Below are positions 57,781 through 64,000 of a DNA stretch of 64,000 bases, in pieces. Origin of the DNA: Trichopria drosophilae. Its lineage: Eukaryota; Arthropoda; Insecta; Hymenoptera; Diapriidae. Made by a program: the position numbers and the translations under genes. The DNA is taken from positions 87,744,501 through 87,808,500 of the forward strand of contig CM059585.1 in NCBI GenBank assembly GCA_030407085.1, read 5' to 3'. The notes beneath the pieces are model-generated. The model saw only the letters and a program-made list of their open reading frames with translations, searched no databases and was not told the DNA's origin. How positions within the stretch are numbered: position 1 is the stretch's first letter; each line of letters starts with the position of its first letter.

Positions 57781-58222
57781 GTGAGAAAATTCACTATACC
57801 CGAAATATGAGTTGGTGCAGGAGTAAGGACAAACTACGGGGCGGTTTGGAGTCATAAACTACAGGAGAAGTGACGAGTTCTTGGGTCCGCACTCGTTGGT
57901 TTCTGGTAGAAGCAGAGTTATAGTTCAACACTTTTATGTATTAGGCAGCGTATGCTACTTTTCATGTGGCCTTCGTCAGTATGCAAAATTATATTTGTCT
58001 AAAAAGACTGATAAGATAGGAATCTATCATTTTTAGTTTTTTGAACAAGAGTAACATTTTTTTATTCGAAAATGATTGGCTTGATGAAAAAGTTTCATAC
58101 AACAAAAAATGCTTAGAATCATCCGAAGAATACGTGTGAATTTTTCCAAGATGTTTCGGGCCACTGTCGATTTTTTGGTTCTGGCCATTTTCCGGAAAAA
58201 TTTAAAAATTTCCCACCAAGTT

Positions 58223-61200
58223 TTTTTTATTTAAAACTGCGTCCAGAAGTTCTCCACCATTCGCCCAGATTACTGGTCTTTTTTTTTCTAAAAGTCGAGT
58301 TTTCAATCTTTTTCCATCTTTCAAGTACTCTAAAAGTATGAAAAATTGTAAATATTGTTATATGGTTATATCTTAATAAGAATATTTATGATTATTTTTC
58401 ATAAAACAGATCCCAAATTTGGGCGTCAATTTGGGTTCAATAAAAAATGAGAGAATCGTAGTTATACACTTATATTTTTCTTCTAATATGAAGTATTTAG
58501 TATCGGACACATTTTATGCAAACTAATTCCGTCTTCGACAAATTTGCCACGACCTTTTCAACAATTAACTTTATTTTCTCCTAGCTAACGAACTAAAAGA
58601 AAAACAACGCCGCGCACGGCCCGAATTATAATTTTCCGTCGCGATGCGACCAAGTATCTCTTTTATTTTTGTTTAATGCGAATGTCTAATTTTTTTACCG
58701 ATTTTCCGCCGCTAACGGTCTATACGTCTTACGCCGCATACGGCCGTTACACACCTCTCGTCCTTTACAAAAGTTCGCTTTCATTTCGTGATGCCTACTC
58801 TAGCCCCATCTATTTTCAATATTATACATATATCAATGTTTATTTTCGTCACTTCCTAAAGTCAACCGCGATATATAAATTATTCCTAACAATATTTTTC
58901 GAATTTTAGTTGAAGTACCCCTAAATATTATTTACATTAAACAAAAATTATCTTTTAAAAAGACTTTTATTTACGAAAATTGCAAAAGTATTTTCAATTT
59001 CGGAATAACCACGGGGGTTTATACTCAGTCTTTTGTACGCTTTGCCATAGAGAATTGTAAAACTTACAACCAAACACAGAAAATTTCAAAAACCACAATA
59101 GCAAAAAGTACAAAAGCCGGACCAAGAATTATGTGTATATTATGCATTACTACGCAAATTGATTTTGCTCAATTTTTACGACAAATGTAGGTTCATTTCT
59201 TGTGCAATAACATTTTTATGCAATTGTTATCGGCCAAATCGCTTTGGGAACATATTCTGCACATCATAAACTATCAGAAAATCGATCTTTTTATTGATAT
59301 AATATGACCAACAGATCTAACAAAGGATATTAATATAGCGCAGAATGAAGGTAATTCTTTTTTTGAGAATACAATTTGGAGCAAGCACGATCGCGGAGTG
59401 GAGTTTTACACCACATAAACTTGAATATCTCAGATAATAAGAAATTACTACATTTTTCTCACATAATCTGCTTAAATAATAAATAAGTACTATGATCATA
59501 TCGCCGCCGGTATAATTATTGTTAAATTTATATATTTTTTAGAAAAAATGCCATGAAAGAAACATTTGTTCTTTTTGAGAGAATCGTCCATATATATTTA
59601 TAACATAAGGTGTAGCTATATTAATTATAAAATTATCTTCAAGCATTGTTATGTTTGAATATCCTCTGAGTCTTCTTGTTCGCACTTCCGTGGGTAACAA
59701 ATTCTGGATTCGAGCAGTGTTGCAGCTTCGGTCGTCGTATTTCGTCAAATCGTACGTTGGACCTTCTCAGCAAAGAATGAAAACTTAGGATGTAAAGAGG
59801 TTCATTTTATTTTTAATGGACACAAATTTAGAGCTGCTTGAAAAAAAGGAAATTGACTAATGATACCTGTTTTGGACTGTATTTCTGATGTCAAAATTTC
59901 AATCTTAAATGATCATTTTCAATTAACGCATTAACCGCAAAATTTTCTGGAATTTTATCGTGATTTTCGCCTGTATTTCTCATGTGAAGTTAATAAAAAA
60001 AGAAATTGTGAGTATGTAGATTTCATTTTTTGAAGGTCGCTTATTCGATTGTTGATGAGAAAGTTTTAAAAAATTGCAATATTCAGTATTTTCGTTAAAA
60101 AAATATGTAAAAAGATTTCAGATATATTTTTTTCGTACCTCTCACAGTTTTTTATCAAAACTCATTTCTATTAAGTTAAAGTGTATCATGGATGTGCACA
60201 TGAAATAACTGATATTTGATTGTCTTATTGTCAAAATGACGGTGGATTTCAAAGCTGCAGCAAATCGGACCAGAAAGTAATTCTATTTAAACAAAACTCA
60301 TTACTTACGGATTTTTGTATCTCTGATTCGAAATGCGTTATCAGAATATCGATTGTCAAGATGGCGGACCCAAAATGGTTGACGAAAAATATAGAATATT
60401 CATAAATTTGTGCGACTATCAATATATGCACAAGTTTTTTGGGTTGCTAATTACGAATTTGGAATCCAATTTCTTAAATTCAAAATGACAGCGTCAAAGT
60501 GATAGGCAACATCTCTACAATTTTAAATTACGAATTGTAATAAAAATTGAAATCATGTCGATTGTAAGCAGAATTGTCAAGAAAAAGTGTCTCTTGTGAT
60601 TTTGGGAATATCGCGGCAAAGTGTTCCATTTTACAGTTGCAGTTTGTAAATTTTATGATGACACCACTTCTTTAAATATTTTTATTGAACAAATGATATA
60701 AAATATTTCTCTTTTTAAGAATTAGTGTAATAATTTTCACTACCTCAAATAGTCAAAATATTTTACATTTTTAAATAATATTCAATTGATGTAATCGATT
60801 ACGAATTGCAAATGGAAAAAATAGCAATTAGCAATTACAGGGAAATTCATGCAATATTGTTAGATAAAACGTCGGTCATAATCCTAACAAAAATCATTTC
60901 TATAATGAATCATTAATGAAATAATTAAAAATTCTCATTGTGATCAGTCATATTGGATCCGCCATTTTGTATATCGTAAAGTTTACAACGGATTCATCAT
61001 GCGACAAAAAGAACAGTCGTGCACGATGGTGTAGGAAATTTCAAGGTCCTGAACCTTATACGCAATTTTGGCTCATTTTCTGATTTAGCAGACACAAGGA
61101 AGGAAATTTATACTAATTCAAGCTAGAAACATTAATATTGATACGGAATTGTAAATTGCTAATTGGATTTTTCGGATGAAAGTTTTGGTGTATCTGAAAT

Positions 61201-62132
61201 TTACTTATTTGCTTCAAGACATAATAAAATAAAAATGCACAGTGAGTGGAAAAGATGTACAGAATCATCTACGATCGATACTTTTACTCTTCCTAATCTC
61301 ATTATTTTATTTATGACTTTCTGCAATATTTTTTATTATTTTAATCTTAAAAGAAATCATCCAAGATAATGCAAGTAATATCATAGTGTTTCCACATTCG
61401 ACATCCCAATTGTGGTCCTCAATTATTCAGTCTCTTGTAATAAGCAAACTGTTCATGTTTAAACTTTGAACGGAATAATAGTCTTCATGACTGTCCGATT
61501 ACTTTTACCTGCACAATAGATATTTTTACATCTTACAATTCGAGCAAGTTTCATTAAATTCCATCATATGATATTGTATGTCCGAGTGCATAGTGACTAA
61601 GGAAGGAAGTAAAAAGGACAAATATTTAAGACAAACAATTTTGTCATTAGATCCCTGAGGATTTAATTTTAAAGTAAAATGTAAAAAATTTCCAACTTTT
61701 ATTGATGCTTTAATTTTCATTGTTGTTATACTCCTGGAGTACGAGTTGATAATGAACCATTCTACATTATCAAATTGCCACTGGTGGGTAAGTACAAGTA
61801 GATTATTTACATATTTCTTCATTTCACGTCTAATTTCTTCTGAATACAATAATACAATTTTAAGCGCTCCAAAAGAAATAATATTATTAAAATGTTTGAA
61901 GAATCATTAATTTAATGGCGAAAAATGTGGTGAAATGAAAAATTGTTAGTGGAGTTTTTAAATTTAAAATGGCCGATCCAATATGGCGGACAATGATTTT
62001 TAAATTTACATTTAATTAAATAGAACCCTCTATTTGAAGTTTTATGCGGTCGCTAATTGCGAAACAATTTTGGATATATTTTGTAAAATAGAACTGGACT
62101 GAAACAAAAATCAAACTGTATATTTTACAATA
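58223..62132. other. Intergenic DNA with repeat fragments
   Basis: No gene is supported. Fragments resembling the interior of the 32248-33415 element ('gctaattacgaatttggaa', 'atccgccattttgtatatcg', 'ggccgatccaatatggcgga') occur around 60350-60490, 60955-60980 and 61968-62060. A more GC-balanced patch around 58590-58760 has no clear feature. The ORF at 61526-61849 (minus) shows no domain. Confidence 0.4.
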
Positions 62133-62346
62133 CAGAGAAACCCGCTATAAGGAAATGTTTCGATGCAAAATATTCGCTACACGGAATCCCTTTCCTTCTG
62201 CGCTATTTCCCCTTTAGTTTCTGAATCAATGAGATTTCGGGAGTGAGGAAACACAGAGTTACGTGGGGATGTTCGCCACGCCCCTTATTCCTTATACTGA
62301 ATCATTACCTTGTATAGAGTCAGTTCCTTATAGCGGGTTTCTACTG
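62133..62346. mobile_element. pogo/Tigger-like MITE
   Basis: TA + CAGAGAAACCCGCTATAAGG and CCTTATAGCGGGTTTCTACTG + TA (62347-62348). The ends are complements except for a small indel near the tip. The element is 214 bp with TA duplications. The CAGTAGAAACCC-type tip again points to the pogo/Tigger group and parallels the element at 52246. Confidence 0.75.
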
Positions 62347-62348
62347 TA

Positions 62349-64000
62349 TTGTGTTTAAGATCAACTATTTCGATTGCTGAAAGTTTTGAGTTTTCATATG
62401 TAATCAAAGACTTCGAAAACCTGTAAAAATCGAATGTCGTGGAATTTAATGTAAATTACTTGTTTCCAGGATAAAACTACCAACCATTGCAAATTGAATA
62501 TTTTTCTTTTTAATACTAACTTTTGATTTTATTTTAATTTCTCTCCACACATTATAGAGAGCCTTCGGGTACTCATGCATTACTTCTATTACGCATGCAG
62601 TAGCCATTATACACAGTCCGTCCCACATTTATAGGGGCACTCTATTTTCTTACAATTATTTTCTTCGTTATTTTCACAAACTGTACGAAACTTTTTAAGT
62701 ACATTATACAATTAAATTAGCCAATATTTGCAAAAGTTTGGTAACCATAACATGATTTTTTCGAACATTTTGACACTTTTAGTTAAAAAGTGATGTCCCA
62801 TGTGAGACATTCCACGTGAGGAATATCAGTCGTCTTTAAATTGGTGTCATTTTACATATCGGTAGCTTTTGGCAAAATAGAATATTGCCTCAAGTAATTT
62901 TTTTATGAATTTTCGACCATACTCTTGAATTCTGCGCGTAACTAGCTGCGAATTTAATATTTCTTACCGTGGTTGTCGTTTGACGCAGCGGTAAAATGAA
63001 GCAATAACATTTTTTTGGATTTTCAGAAAAGCATAAATAATTGTTATTTCATCAATTTCATGATATGCTACATCTTAACTACATTAAAAAAAACAGGAAT
63101 GCTCGTAACCAGTTTTTAGTTTTTAATGTCACGACCATAATAAACAGGTATACAAAGTGCGCGCATCAATTTTCAGTAAACTTTTTATGATTTTCAAATA
63201 CATATATGTACCAGTAGTTATAGCACTATATTCAATGAAAATTTTGAATTTAAAAAGAAAACGTCACGACCAGAACCCAATACGATGTTGCCATTTCTTG
63301 ACGCACACATGCGAAATTCACAGGAAGTATCAGTTGGGTTGTTGACATCTCCAGTGCATTTAATATGATATCACATTGCGCGCAAAGTTATTACATTTTT
63401 AGACCAAAATGCCACGATCGTAATTTTATCAAAAATGTCACGACCATATCCAGCTGTTGTAAAAAGTGCGCGCATCAAGATTTCTACAGGTATTAATTTT
63501 TTCCTGGCACATATTAATGGTAAAAAAGTATGTTTTCAATTTTATTGATGTGCACTTAAAATTCGCTGAGTTATAGGATTTTTCGTCAATACATATCATA
63601 ATAGTGATTTCTTTCACTACAAACAATTTTGTTGAATCATGTAATATTCAACGTAGGTGAATAATATTTCAATGAACCCTCGAAAAAAAATGGATTATAT
63701 ATAATTATATTTTACATATAATAATTTATAATTGTAAATTAGACTGTATGTAATTATATACAATTATGTATAGGATTGTATATAATTAAATAAAATTCAT
63801 TTGTCCTGGGCAACCAATTGTGTTTTTCCAGTTTGTTTTATGAATATAATGTTTATTACATATTCATGGTGGAAATTCTTTTGTCCGCCATATTTTATTC
63901 GCCATTTTGTATCTTCAAATTCTAAGTTAAGATTCGTAATCATCGACCCCCAAAACCACCGAAAGATGAATTTTATGAGATTCGAGAGACTTTTCAGATT
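62349..64000. other. Intergenic DNA with a short-period repeat and repeat fragment at the edge
   Basis: No gene is supported. GTCACGACCA recurs at 63128, 63263 and 63437 (with GCCACGATCG at 63411), and AAAGTGCGCGCATCAA.ATTT follows at both 63156 and 63460, suggesting a degenerate direct repeat. From about 63885 to the window end the sequence (GATTCGTAATCATCGACCCC, AAAACCACCGAAAG) matches the interior of the 32248-33415 element, so a related copy runs off the edge. Confidence 0.45.

Larger units (their letters stand above)
54955..58222 (+). mobile_element. Degraded piggyBac-family transposon
   Basis: The left end is TTAA (54951-54954) + CCCATTAACGTCAAATGTGC, including the 16-base palindrome CAAATGTGCACATTTG (54966-54981). 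Sub-terminal inverted repeats (about 55466-55600 and 58055-58222: CGATTTTTTGGTTCTGGCCA, GGATGATTCTAAGCATTTTT-type blocks) bracket a broken transposase. After 58222 the symmetry stops, so the right terminus with its TTAA is missing. A TA-flanked MITE (55699-55912) is inserted between the left repeat and the transposase frame. Its terminus matches those of the small TTAA elements elsewhere in the window. Confidence 0.8.

Noticed and set aside
58665..58690. TTTAATGCGA at 58671 as the right flank of the piggyBac insertion (matching 53990-54000 of the palindrome)
   Set aside because: Only about 11 bases match before the sequences diverge, and no piggyBac right terminus precedes it.
1..64000. CRISPR arrays, bacterial operons, rRNA or tRNA genes
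   Set aside because: None seen. Introns, splice sites and transposon types show that this is an animal nuclear genome, and no cloverleaf with tRNA box sequences was noticed by eye.

Overview
This is eukaryotic nuclear DNA, almost certainly from an insect. It is strongly AT-rich, has large introns with consensus GT/AG splice sites, and is full of non-autonomous DNA transposons. One protein-coding gene is clearly recognisable: the insect orthologue of alan shepard (shep; vertebrate RBMS1/2/3), a two-RRM single-stranded RNA/DNA-binding protein, on the + strand. The low GC content and the style of the mobile elements would suit a hymenopteran, but that is a guess.

Nine coding exons of shep lie between 6459 and 39145. 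They splice in frame to 500 residues plus a stop: a Gly/Ala-rich exon (6459-6848), a Ser/Thr/Asn/Gln-rich linker with the start of RRM1 (11370-11584), the rest of RRM1 (15620-15678, 18390-18481), RRM2 (26837-26994, 30071-30224) and a Pro/Gln/Tyr-rich C-terminal tail (31804-32001, 34597-34689, 39002-39145). The start codon and 5' exons are not in evidence and probably lie upstream of the window. Both RNP1 motifs are cut by introns. The exon at 18390 has a second in-frame donor that would add 11 residues between the RRMs. A proximal poly(A) site is likely near 39750. At 46402 a good splice acceptor opens a 25-codon, phase-0, coiled-coil-like reading frame, followed by several kb of relatively GC-rich, transposon-poor sequence. 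It may be an alternative last exon with a long 3' UTR.

The introns and the 3' flank hold many transposable elements. The commonest are TTAA-flanked elements with termini of the CCCATTAA type (near 2415, 10880, 12291-13252, 17265-17949, 22690-23753, 30855, 36278, 36437-37718) and a related TTAA element with CYCCTTCGCTGCGG ends (32248-33415). A piggyBac-family transposase pseudogene at 56099-57780 sits behind a left end of the same CCCATTAACG type, so it may belong to the group that mobilised them. Other elements are TA-flanked MITEs (43206-43945, 52246-52373, 55699-55912, 62133-62346) and long foldbacks (4946-5741, 14109-15323, 41814-42161, 44972-46150, 53995-54953).

Two sequences match the hammerhead ribozyme core with the minimal ACGU helix III known from Penelope-like retroelements. 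One (54392-54422) lies in a ~340-bp insertion that splits one arm of a palindrome and is flanked by a 14-bp duplication; the other palindrome arm preserves the uninterrupted site. The region from 51840 to the end contains no host gene that I can support.
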